From the NCBI GenBank assembly GCA_913044255.1, contig CAJWOI010000056.1, positions 1-11,145 of the forward strand: DNA of 11,145 bases. Direction: 5' to 3'. Source of the stretch: an uncultured Alphaproteobacteria bacterium (GTDB taxonomy: Bacteria > Pseudomonadota > Alphaproteobacteria > UBA7887). Below are positions 1-6,958 of the stretch, in pieces. Below the pieces are notes generated by a model. It worked only from the letters and a program-made list of their open reading frames with translations. It had not been told where the DNA came from and did no database searches. The position numbers and the translations under genes are program-made. The first letter of the stretch is position 1, and every line of letters begins with the position of its first letter.

Positions 1-285
1 AGAACTCGAGCCTCCAAGAGTTTTCCCTCGTGGGACTTCAATTGTCCGGCCCGCGGTCCAATGGCTGGGCTCCGTCTGATACATCCAATTGAGGTTGGAG
101 TTGGCCAAGGTTTTGATAAATCCCGCTGGAATATGGATATAAGGATTCCAGTCGGATGGCCCGGCCTCAAGTAGACAAACACTATGCCTCCCGTCCTCGG
201 TCAGCCGGTTGGCTACGATGCATCCGGCGGAGCCAGCGCCAACAACCACATAGTCAAAAGTATCCAGCGTCATACCTCCCACCAT
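1..285 (-). CDS. GMC-family FAD-dependent oxidoreductase, N-terminal part (runs off left edge)
   Basis: The reverse strand encodes 95 residues that match the start of glucose-methanol-choline oxidoreductases, the flavoenzymes that oxidise alcohols to aldehydes or ketones (choline dehydrogenase is the best-known bacterial member). The N-terminus has a beta strand followed by GAGSAG (residues 16-21), the FAD ADP-binding fold. The acidic end of the second strand, EAG at 40-42, follows. The fragment ends in RGKTLGGSSS, the first GMC signature, which contacts the flavin. The rest of the gene, including the catalytic His near the C-terminus, lies beyond position 1. I chose the ATG at 285 because AAAGGA lies four bases upstream; a second in-frame ATG at 273 has GGGAGGT directly abutting it, which is too close. 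The gene lies downstream of the broken Nramp gene on the same strand, about 200 bases away. The family is certain; the substrate is not known. Confidence 0.93.
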   Translation of the reverse strand, partial: MVGGMTLDTFDYVVVGAGSAGCIVANRLTEDGRHSVCLLEAGPSDWNPYIHIPAGFIKTLANSNLNWMYQTEPSHWTAGRTIEVPRGKTLGGSSS

Positions 286-485
286 AATGTCCTTTGTGAA
301 TTAGCATAGGGCTTTTGTATCGAAGGTTGGGATCGTTGTCTGCGGCTATCACCACTCTGTCAGCGGACAGGTGCTATCACTGAATGTACCTGGATGTTCG
401 CTTCAAGAATGGAGGCAGTTTTTTGTTGAGTTCCTCTTCCATAAATTCGTCAGATGACGGATAGCCGTCAGAATTCTGAGGTTGA
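286..485. other. Intergenic region between Nramp remnant and GMC gene
   Basis: About 200 bases lie between the stop of the Nramp remnant and the GMC start. No convincing gene is seen. An 8-base direct repeat GCTATCAC occurs at 345-352 and 373-380, which may be chance. In another frame the reverse strand stays open past the Nramp stop and ends in a charged peptide (MEEELNKKLPPFLKR), but it has no start signal of its own. Confidence 0.4.
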
Positions 486-1605
486 TCACATGTAATGCGC
501 AATGGCGACGACAGACTGGTAAGCGCCCCATACCGATAGAATGAACAGGCCAGCCAGAACACTGTTTTCCCACCATCGATTGCGGTACGCGGATCCAATA
601 AAAGACGTGCGCGCGGTCATGTACCAAAGGCCGCCACAAAGGATCGGCAATACAACTACAGCAGCCGCGTTGGCCACAAGTGTCAAAGCTATAAAGCTTG
701 GCATGCCTGGTAGGCTCCAGATCAAGGGTGAGAACAAGCACCACGCAGCAACGACTCGGTACATGCGTGAACGCCCAACATCGATCCGCCTGGCATGGGT
801 TGGCTCTTTTGAACTGCAGACACGAGCGACGTCACTTAGCAAATAACCGAAACCGACGGCGCTGCCAATGACCGAACTGTAGAGCGCGGCAAATACGCCG
901 AGATAGAATATCGGTCCTCCGAGTGTGCCGAGTGTTAGGGTGAGTAGGTTAGCTAGATCGTCGAGACTTTCTATAGTTATCCCGCGAGGATGAAGCAGTT
1001 CGGCGCCAATTGTCCATACAGATAAATTGATGATCACAAGAACGGCGGTTCCAAACGCCAAGTCGTACAATTGCACCCGTCGGAATCTCGGGCCCTGCCA
1101 ACCTTTTTGTTGGATGAAATAAGGATAAAGTAAGTTACCAATCGATCCGCCGACCGCTCCTATGAGTGAGGTAATTACTAGCAGTGCTCCAAACGAACCG
1201 CTTTGTTCGGGAATTGCAAAGAGGAAGGCCCCCTTGGCGGCGGCGGCCGGATCCGGGGCCACTCCATACAGCTACGCCTATCAATGAGGTGCTTAGCATG
1301 ATCAGGAAGACATAAAATATGACTTCTAGTCGTCGGTACGCGCCGCGGAAGATAAATACTGCGGCGAGCGTTACCCAAAAAACGGACCACAACCAAGGCG
1401 CCCCAAAGCCGGCCAATTGTTCGCTTGCTTCGCCCAGACCCTTGACCATATAGGAGCCATAGAAATGGCCAAAAAAAATGGCAATTCCGCCCACGAAGAT
1501 CGGCATCCAGGGGTGAAGCCGCTTCAAGCCTGCCATTACACTTTCGCCGTGTTGATTGCACAACTGGTATTTGGCAATGATCGTCATGTGGCTTGCGGAA
1601 TGCAA
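486..1605 (-). pseudogene. Nramp-family metal ion transporter, 5'-truncated and frameshifted
   Basis: Two overlapping reverse-strand frames (1605 down to about 1256, then about 1259 down to 486) join into one 372-residue membrane protein if one base is removed from the C4 run at 1255-1258. The first frame reads ...GVAVWSGP and the second continues DPAAAAKGAFLF. Many hydrophobic segments, the stretch RGAYRRLEVIF and the later GNLLYPYFIQQKGW fit the Nramp (natural resistance-associated macrophage protein) fold of proton-coupled divalent metal transporters. Two things are wrong. The first frame begins near the end of TM2 (AKYQLCNQHGES), so TM1, with the metal-binding DPGN-type loop, is missing. 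The single-base shift then divides the rest. Only 78 bases separate this end from the divergent dioxygenase start, so the missing N-terminus is not nearby. The segment aligned with TM6 lacks the usual Met-Pro-His. A sequencing error could explain the shift but not the truncation. Confidence 0.8.
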
Positions 1606-1683
1606 TTCTAATCGCCAACGGGCTCAGTTTTTGTTAATATTTTTGGGTCAAAAAATGTCGGTGTGGTATAGGGGAATAAAGTA

Positions 1684-2532
1684 GTGACTTTGGAAATCCG
1701 CCCGCTAAGTGAGGCTCTTGGGGCGGAAGTGCTTGGTGGTAATTTTACTGAACCTTTGTCGGCTGCGGAAGTAGAGCAACTTAATAGTGCTTTTCTTGTT
1801 TATCATCTGTTGTGTTTACGTGGTACGCCATTGTCACCGGAGGCGTTTTTTCAGGTCGCAGGTTATTTTGGCATGCCTTTTACGGAAACGACCCGCAGGA
1901 ATTGGGTTGGTGATGTACCCGAAATCTCCCGACTTGAGAGTACCTACAAGACCCAGGATGCCAAACCCGAAGATCCCAGGTTAAATCGTAGGTCGGGCTG
2001 GCACACGGATCACTCTTTTAAAGAAATTCCGCCCAAGGCCACTTTACTGCACGGCCATGAGATACCATCCGAGGCGGGCCAAACCCGGTTCTGCAACACC
2101 GAAAGCGCCTATAAGGATCTGCCGACATCCACCAAACAGCGACTTGAAGGACTGATGGCGGTTCACAGTTATGATACCGAACGGGCACCCGTATGTGCTG
2201 TTGAGCGAACGGCTCAAGAGATCGCAGAAACACCGGATGTGGTGCACCCTTTGGTGCGAACGCACGACGAGACTGGGGAAAAAGCACTTTTTTTTAATTC
2301 CAACCGTACGGATCGGATAGTCGGATTGGAACGAGCGGAAAGTGACCGGCTGCTTGACCACATCCACGATCGTATGATCCAGCCCCAGTATCGCTACGAT
2401 CACGACTGGCGCGTCGGAGATATTGTGGTTTGGGACAATCGCTGTCTGATTCACTCTGTCAATGTCGACTACCCAGTCGGACAGCCGCGCATCCACTTAC
2501 GCACTCTTATTAAGGGGGATCGCCCCCAGTAG
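1684..2532 (+). CDS. TauD/TfdA-family Fe(II)/2-oxoglutarate-dependent dioxygenase
   Basis: A 282-residue cytoplasmic enzyme, the usual length for TauD/TfdA dioxygenases. These couple 2-oxoglutarate decarboxylation and O2 to hydroxylation of a substrate such as taurine, alkyl sulfates, 2,4-D or carnitine-type compounds. The iron-binding facial triad is intact: H107 and D109 in WHTDHSF and the distal H257 in WDNRCLIHSV. R273 in HLRTLIKGDRP fits the arginine that binds the 2-oxoglutarate carboxylate, and T134 in GQTRF fits the conserved threonine. The start is a GTG at 1684. AGGGGA lies about eight bases upstream, and an in-frame TAG at 1669-1671 excludes a longer protein. The gene is divergent from the Nramp remnant and convergent with the Baeyer-Villiger monooxygenase. 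The substrate cannot be inferred; the neighbours suggest a role in degrading an organic carbon or sulfur compound. Confidence 0.93.
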   Translation: MTLEIRPLSEALGAEVLGGNFTEPLSAAEVEQLNSAFLVYHLLCLRGTPLSPEAFFQVAGYFGMPFTETTRRNWVGDVPEISRLESTYKTQDAKPEDPRLNRRSGWHTDHSFKEIPPKATLLHGHEIPSEAGQTRFCNTESAYKDLPTSTKQRLEGLMAVHSYDTERAPVCAVERTAQEIAETPDVVHPLVRTHDETGEKALFFNSNRTDRIVGLERAESDRLLDHIHDRMIQPQYRYDHDWRVGDIVVWDNRCLIHSVNVDYPVGQPRIHLRTLIKGDRPQ

Positions 2533-2533
2533 A

Positions 2534-2569
2534 GTTAGCGCCACCTTAAAATTTGTTCGGGGCACTAAC
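2534..2569. terminator. Interrupted hairpin between convergent dioxygenase and monooxygenase genes
   Basis: Immediately after the dioxygenase stop, GTTAG (2534-2538) pairs with CTAAC (2565-2569). GCC (2540-2542) pairs with GGC (2561-2563), and CC (2544-2545) with GG (2559-2560), separated by a mismatch and a bulge. The loop is AT-rich. It sits in the 71-base gap between two converging genes, where a two-way terminator would be expected. There is no clear T-run on either side, so the assignment is tentative. Confidence 0.35.
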
Positions 2570-2603
2570 TACGTATCCCGTGCAGAAAAGAATTGGCATC
2601 CCA

Positions 2604-4352
2604 TTAAATGATTGGGACGCGCCTCGCGGCGATTGTGGCCGGGGAGATGACATCGATATCCAGTGCCATCCGCCATCTTTCGGTCCGGCGTATTTTTGGA
2701 GGAACTTCCGTACCAACCACTTTGTCCAACAGAAAGCCTTCGAAACCCTTTGTCATAACCTCGTTGCACTTATCCACATAGATCGGAAACCCCCCTATGT
2801 AGGGCATGAAGACGCGCGGGCGACCCGGGATATTGGCACCCACGTACCAGGAACTGCATGTTGATCGCAGGGAGACCTTTGAGACCTCGTTCACGTGTTC
2901 CACCCAGTCATCCTCATATTGGGACATCGGCTCAATGGTTTCTGCGCCTACATCTCGCATGTGCCCGATGCAATCCGCCATCCAGTCCACGTGTTGCTCT
3001 ATCGCTTGGATCATGCTGGCAAGAACGGATGGGCTGCCAGGGCCGGTGATCATGAAGAGATTTGGAAACCCCACTGATGAAAGGCCGAGATAAGTTCTCG
3101 GCCCCGCCTGCCATTTTTCGGTGAGCGTCAGGCCGTCCCGGCCTGTAATCCGAATTTTGTCAAATGCCCCCGTCATTGCGGCAAAACCAGTTGCGCAGAC
3201 TATCGCATCAAGGGGGTATTCCACACCGTCCGCAACGATTCCCTGGTTGGTGAAACGCTCTATCGGATTCTTTGATACGTCAACCAAAGTGACGTGGTCC
3301 TGATTGTATGTCTCGAAGTAACCACTATCAACGCAGAGTCGCTTGCAACCAAAGACGTTGTCTGGACATAGCAGTTCAGCTGTTATGGGATCTTTGACGA
3401 TGTTACGGATTTTTTCGCGCGCAAATTCTGCAATGGTGTCGTTGGCAGCTTTCTCAAAGAGCAGGTCCCCATACGCGCCTAAGAACGGAAGGCCGCCGCT
3501 TTCCCAACGTTTCTCGTACTGATGTTTGCGCTCCTCTGGTGTTGCGTCCAGAGCGGACTGCATGTTGAATGGAAAATAGAAACCTGCCGGACGTGCCCGC
3601 GCTTTTGCACGTAGTGCCGGATAGTCCGCCTTAACAGCTTGCTCGTATTCCGGTTCCATAACTTCGTTCCAAGCTGGCACAGAATAGTTGGGTGTTCGCT
3701 GGAACACAGTCAACGAGGAAGCTTGCCGCGATATGATAGGAATACATTGGATTGCCGAGGAACCTGTACCAATCACCCCAACGTGTAGCCCTTCTAGGTT
3801 GACGCCGTCATGAGGCCACTCTCCGGTGTGATAGATGGGGCCTTGGAAATCGCTAATTCCATCAAAAGGTGGCGTGTTGGCAGCAGAAAGACAGCCGACG
3901 GCCATGATACAGAACTGCGCGTTCACCTGGTCTCCGCGGTTGGTTTCAATGTGCCAACGTTTCTTGTGTTCGTCGAAGGTTGCCGTTGTTACTTGTGTAT
4001 CAAAGAGAATATTTTTTCGAAGGTTGAAACGATCCGCAACATGGTTTGCATAGGCAAGAATTTCCGGCTGTGGTGAGTATTTCTCTGACCAACTCCATTC
4101 CTGATCTAGTTCTTCTGAAAAAGAATAGGAATACTGCATGCTTTCCACATCACAACGCGCCCCAGGATATTGATTCCAATACCAAGTGCCACCTACGCCA
4201 CCGCCCGCCTCATAAACTCTTGCCGAGAGGCCCATTCCGCGGAGACAATGCAGCATGTACATGCCGGCGAAGCCGGCGCCCACAATAACAGCATCAAACG
4301 ACACGTTGTCTTCTGCAGTTCTCTTTTTTGGATTTTTAGAATTTGGAGTCAT
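2604..4352 (-). CDS. Type I Baeyer-Villiger monooxygenase (FAD/NADPH, cyclohexanone/phenylacetone monooxygenase-like)
   Basis: A 582-residue flavoprotein that inserts an oxygen atom next to a ketone carbonyl, giving an ester or lactone at the expense of NADPH and O2. Seen in order: FAD-binding GAGFAG (residues 25-30); the GGTWYW...YPG...D motif (about 54-68); the Baeyer-Villiger fingerprint FQGPIYHTGEWP starting at residue 169 (FxGxxxHTxxW fully kept); the NADPH-binding GTGSSA (195-200); CKRLCVDSGYFETYN, whose R338 fits the active-site arginine; and ATGF (387-390). The length is somewhat above the roughly 540 residues of classical members. I chose ATG at 4352. A GTG at 4394 would add 14 residues of unconserved sequence; neither has a strong ribosome-binding site. 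The gene is divergent from the SMP-30 hydrolase, which could open the lactone product. The natural ketone is unknown. Confidence 0.92.
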   Translation of the reverse strand: MTPNSKNPKKRTAEDNVSFDAVIVGAGFAGMYMLHCLRGMGLSARVYEAGGGVGGTWYWNQYPGARCDVESMQYSYSFSEELDQEWSWSEKYSPQPEILAYANHVADRFNLRKNILFDTQVTTATFDEHKKRWHIETNRGDQVNAQFCIMAVGCLSAANTPPFDGISDFQGPIYHTGEWPHDGVNLEGLHVGVIGTGSSAIQCIPIISRQASSLTVFQRTPNYSVPAWNEVMEPEYEQAVKADYPALRAKARARPAGFYFPFNMQSALDATPEERKHQYEKRWESGGLPFLGAYGDLLFEKAANDTIAEFAREKIRNIVKDPITAELLCPDNVFGCKRLCVDSGYFETYNQDHVTLVDVSKNPIERFTNQGIVADGVEYPLDAIVCATGFAAMTGAFDKIRITGRDGLTLTEKWQAGPRTYLGLSSVGFPNLFMITGPGSPSVLASMIQAIEQHVDWMADCIGHMRDVGAETIEPMSQYEDDWVEHVNEVSKVSLRSTCSSWYVGANIPGRPRVFMPYIGGFPIYVDKCNEVMTKGFEGFLLDKVVGTEVPPKIRRTERWRMALDIDVISPATIAARRVPII

Positions 4353-4583
4353 ACTCGATTTTCTATATATGATTTTACTAAGTGCGTTTCTCACGCGATG
4401 TCGCGGGAGTTTGAGGAGAACATTCTGTCGAGTAAGAATAAATGCCGCAAGCCCTGGCTGTTAAATTTTCCCCTTGAGTGAGTGTAATTGTTTGACAGGC
4501 CATTTATTTTTGCTTGTTTATCCGTTTTGTTGCGTTGGAATTCAAATGAGAAGATCCCAGATATTTGTTGCGAGAGAGTAGTC
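4353..4583. promoter_or_regulatory. Shared control region between divergent monooxygenase and SMP-30 genes
   Basis: This 231-base region must carry the promoters for both divergent genes. On the plus strand it has a perfect TTGACA at 4492-4497. The matching -10 is poor; TTTATC at 4517-4522, with a 19-base spacer, is the best seen. A perfect dyad CGCGA-TG-TCGCG occupies 4394-4405, within or just upstream of the monooxygenase leader, and could be an operator. The region is AT-rich around 4350-4380 and 4490-4560. No gene is supported here. Confidence 0.4.
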
Positions 4584-5426
4584 ATGAATGAGATGAAAAT
4601 ACTGTTGAGTGGACTCACTTTTGCCGAAGGTCCGCGTTGGCGCGATGGACGTCTCTGGTTTTCTGATTTTTATACTCATGAGGTGGTTGCGGTTGACGAA
4701 AAGGGGAACCGTGAGTCCATTGTCACTGTCCCTGAGCAGCCTTCGGGGCTTGGTTGGACGCCAGACGGGAGGCTACTCGTTGTCTCGATGAGGGATCAGA
4801 AATTAATGCGATTTGACGTGGGCGGCTTGACGGAGCACGCAGATCTCTCGATCCATGCTAGCTATTGGTGTAATGATATGGTGGTTGATGCCCAGGGTGG
4901 CGCCTATGTCGGCAATTTTGGTTTCAATCGGCATGCGGGTGAGGAACCACGGGCGACTACTTTAATCCGTGTAACGCCTGAAGGGCGAACAAGTGTGGCC
5001 GCCGACGGGCTGTGGTTTCCCAATGGTATGGTCATAACTCCCGACGGCAGGACGCTCGTGGTCGGCGAGACACGCGCGCATCGGTTAACAGCTTTCGACA
5101 TTGGTACGGAGGGCACTTTATCCAATCGGCGTATTTTTGCGGAAACGGAAAACATGTACCCGGACGGGATCTGTCTTGACCAAGAGGGCGCAATTTGGGT
5201 AGCGGATCCTCGTAACAAAGAGGTCGTTCGGTTCTCTGACGGTGGCGAGCCGGTGGAACGGTATGTGTTGGAAGGCCGAGGTGCGTATGCCTGTATGCTG
5301 GGAGGCGATGATCGCCGCACCCTTTTTGTTTGTACCAACACGGGCTCGGGTCCGGAGGTTGCTTCCCGACGAGCCGGTAAAATCGAGACTCTAAGGGTTG
5401 GGATTCCTGGAGCAGGCCTGCCATAA
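4584..5426 (+). CDS. SMP-30/gluconolactonase/LRE-family hydrolase (probable lactonase)
   Basis: A 280-residue cytoplasmic six-bladed beta-propeller protein of the SMP-30/gluconolactonase family, metal-dependent lactone hydrolases. The four divalent-metal ligands known from SMP-30 are all visible: E15 in FAEGPRW, N97 in YWCNDM, N147 in WFPNGM and D194 in MYPDGI. Blade-like repeats (PDGRLLVVS, PDGRTLVVGE, QEGAIWVADP) run through the protein. I chose ATG 4584 because GAGAG lies a few bases upstream and homology begins at once. The frame is open back to 4488 but the extra 32 residues look non-coding. It is divergent from the Baeyer-Villiger monooxygenase, so its likely task is opening the lactone made by that enzyme; this is inference. 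An aldonolactonase or other esterase-like role is also possible. An unremarkable GCAGGCCTGC palindrome sits at its 3' end. Confidence 0.9.
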   Translation: MNEMKILLSGLTFAEGPRWRDGRLWFSDFYTHEVVAVDEKGNRESIVTVPEQPSGLGWTPDGRLLVVSMRDQKLMRFDVGGLTEHADLSIHASYWCNDMVVDAQGGAYVGNFGFNRHAGEEPRATTLIRVTPEGRTSVAADGLWFPNGMVITPDGRTLVVGETRAHRLTAFDIGTEGTLSNRRIFAETENMYPDGICLDQEGAIWVADPRNKEVVRFSDGGEPVERYVLEGRGAYACMLGGDDRRTLFVCTNTGSGPEVASRRAGKIETLRVGIPGAGLP

Positions 5427-5637
5427 TATGTAGTAGCTTTTACTTTTTATAGTCACTGGAACTGAAGCACGTTGTACAAGTAGCTAGGGCATTTTTTTAA
5501 GGTGGTATGGGCCCACAGCGATTCAGATGGATAAGTAACTTTACCTCGTTAGAAACAAGGAGCCGGGCTTGGCTCGGCGCTGGGAGGCGACTTGATTGGG
5601 GCTTGCCACATAGCGGGCCAGCGGGGATTATCTCCCT
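5427..5637. other. Intergenic region with hairpin upstream of the K+ channel gene
   Basis: This 211-base gap separates two genes on the same strand. A compact hairpin lies at 5562-5578: GCCGGGC, loop TTG, GCTCGGC, seven pairs with one G-U. No T-run follows, so it looks like a 5'-leader structure more than a terminator. AGTA-GCTTT-TACT followed by Ts at 5432-5448 is a weak, AT-only candidate terminator for the SMP-30 gene. No gene is seen. Confidence 0.35.
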
Positions 5638-6867
5638 GTGATGGTTACGGAACGAAATGAAACAATAGTGCGACAGCTGCGTCGGCGCAGTCATCAGGTG
5701 CTGGATATCCCCCAAGCCGATGATCTAGTAAGCCAGATCGTCGGTTACTCCCTTGTTGTTCTGATCATTCTCAACGTGCTTGCAGTTATTTTCGAATCCG
5801 TTGAGATAATTCGAGAGGCCGCCGGAGATGCGTTTATCTGGTTTGAAGTTGTCTCTGTTGTCATCTTTACCGTGGAATATATCATTCGCGTCTGGAGCAG
5901 TGTTGAGAGTGCCGAGCATACGTATGGACATCCGTTATATGGGCGCCTGCGTTATGCGATGCGGCCACTTATTCTAATAGACCTGATAGTAATCCTGCCG
6001 TTCTACCTAAGTTTTTTGTTTGGGGTGGACCTTCGTATCCTTCGGGTCATGCGTCTTCTGAGGGTATTTAAATTAACTCGTTACTCTGGTGCGTGGTCGA
6101 TGTTTGCTGCCGTTCTTCACGGTCAGCGGCGGCCCTTAATGATGGCCGCCTACCTACTCGCAATCACACTGATTGTAGTGGCGAGCCTCATGTATCTTGT
6201 GGAGAATCGAGCTCAGCCGGTTGCGTTTGCCAATATTCCATCTGCTATGTGGTGGGGTCTCGTTACACTGACGACCGTCGGCTATGGCGACGTGACACCG
6301 ATTACGACAATCGGCAAGATGCTTGGTGCCGCGGTTACAATTCTGGGAATTGGCATGTATGCCCTCCCTGCCGGAATTCTTGCCTCAGGCTTTATGCAAG
6401 AGCTCAATCGTCGGCAATTTATGGTTACATGGAGCATGGTTGCTAAGGTGCCGCTTTTCTCCCGCTTGAAGGCAGAGAGAATTGCAGAAATAGCGGCTCA
6501 GTTGGATCCACAGGTAGTCCCGCCCCGCTATACGATAGTCCGTAGGGGTGAGCCTGCGGAATGCATGTATTTCATTGCATCTGGTGATGTCGAAGTGGAA
6601 GTCGAACCTTCCCCGCTACGGCTCACGACTGGCGATTTTTTTGGAGAGGTCGCAGTCATCAAACGACATGCTCGCATGGCAACCATTGTTTCTTTAACAG
6701 AATGTCATTTGCTAGTACTTGAGGCCCGGGATTTAGAGAAATTGTTGGCCGATAACCCGGAAATGGCAGAAGAGTTCCGGAGAGTTGTCGAAGAGCGTGT
6801 GAGTGACAACGAAGGTTTGACACCGACCGAAATCAGTAACACCGAGTCTGATCCAAGCACATTTTGA
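5638..6867 (+). CDS. Six-TM voltage-gated-type potassium channel with C-terminal cyclic-nucleotide-binding domain
   Basis: A 409-residue inner-membrane K+ channel. S1 is at about 34-55, S2 at 66-85, S3 at 110-128, S4 at 130-150, S5 at 166-188, the pore helix at 201-212 and S6 at 225-252. The selectivity filter TVGYGD is at 213-218. S4 has basic residues at every third position (R133, R136, R139, R142, K145, R148), as in voltage sensors. A CNBD spans about 267-386. Its phosphate-binding cassette is intact, FGE at 335-337 and R346 in HARMAT, so cAMP or cGMP binding is likely. The layout resembles MloK1 of Mesorhizobium loti, with a short S6-CNBD linker. Starts at GTG 5638 or the next codon, ATG 5641, are both possible; GGGGA at 5623-5627 spaces better to 5638. 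The gene converges on an antiporter that has the same type of sensory domain. Confidence 0.93.
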   Translation: MMVTERNETIVRQLRRRSHQVLDIPQADDLVSQIVGYSLVVLIILNVLAVIFESVEIIREAAGDAFIWFEVVSVVIFTVEYIIRVWSSVESAEHTYGHPLYGRLRYAMRPLILIDLIVILPFYLSFLFGVDLRILRVMRLLRVFKLTRYSGAWSMFAAVLHGQRRPLMMAAYLLAITLIVVASLMYLVENRAQPVAFANIPSAMWWGLVTLTTVGYGDVTPITTIGKMLGAAVTILGIGMYALPAGILASGFMQELNRRQFMVTWSMVAKVPLFSRLKAERIAEIAAQLDPQVVPPRYTIVRRGEPAECMYFIASGDVEVEVEPSPLRLTTGDFFGEVAVIKRHARMATIVSLTECHLLVLEARDLEKLLADNPEMAEEFRRVVEERVSDNEGLTPTEISNTESDPSTF

Positions 6868-6906
6868 GGACGTACGTTTGATTTTCCCGTCACCTCTCTG
6901 TCGTTT

Positions 6907-6945
6907 GGGGAAGATGATACGGAATCAACAACATCCTACTTCCCC
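6907..6945. terminator. Inverted repeat between convergent channel and antiporter genes
   Basis: GGGGAAG at 6907-6913 and CTTCCCC at 6939-6945 form a perfect seven-base inverted repeat around a 25-base loop that can pair further (ATG with CAT). It lies in the 91-base gap between the stops of two converging genes and could end transcription from both sides. It lacks a T-run, so it may instead protect 3' ends. Confidence 0.35.
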
Positions 6946-6958
6946 GTCCGCAGGTGGA

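Noticed and set aside
377..485. Continuation of a second frame past the Nramp stop, ending MEEELNKKLPPFLKR, as a possible second frameshift.
   Set aside because: The Nramp frame already ends sensibly after its last membrane segment, and nothing shows that the extra peptide belongs to the family.
486..846. Plus-strand open frame of 101 codons across the Nramp remnant.
   Set aside because: It is antisense to a clear membrane-protein coding frame and its product shows no recognisable pattern.
4488..4583. A 32-residue N-terminal extension of the SMP-30 protein.
   Set aside because: It lies over the probable promoter (TTGACA at 4492), does not resemble a signal peptide, and the ATG at 4584 has a ribosome-binding site.
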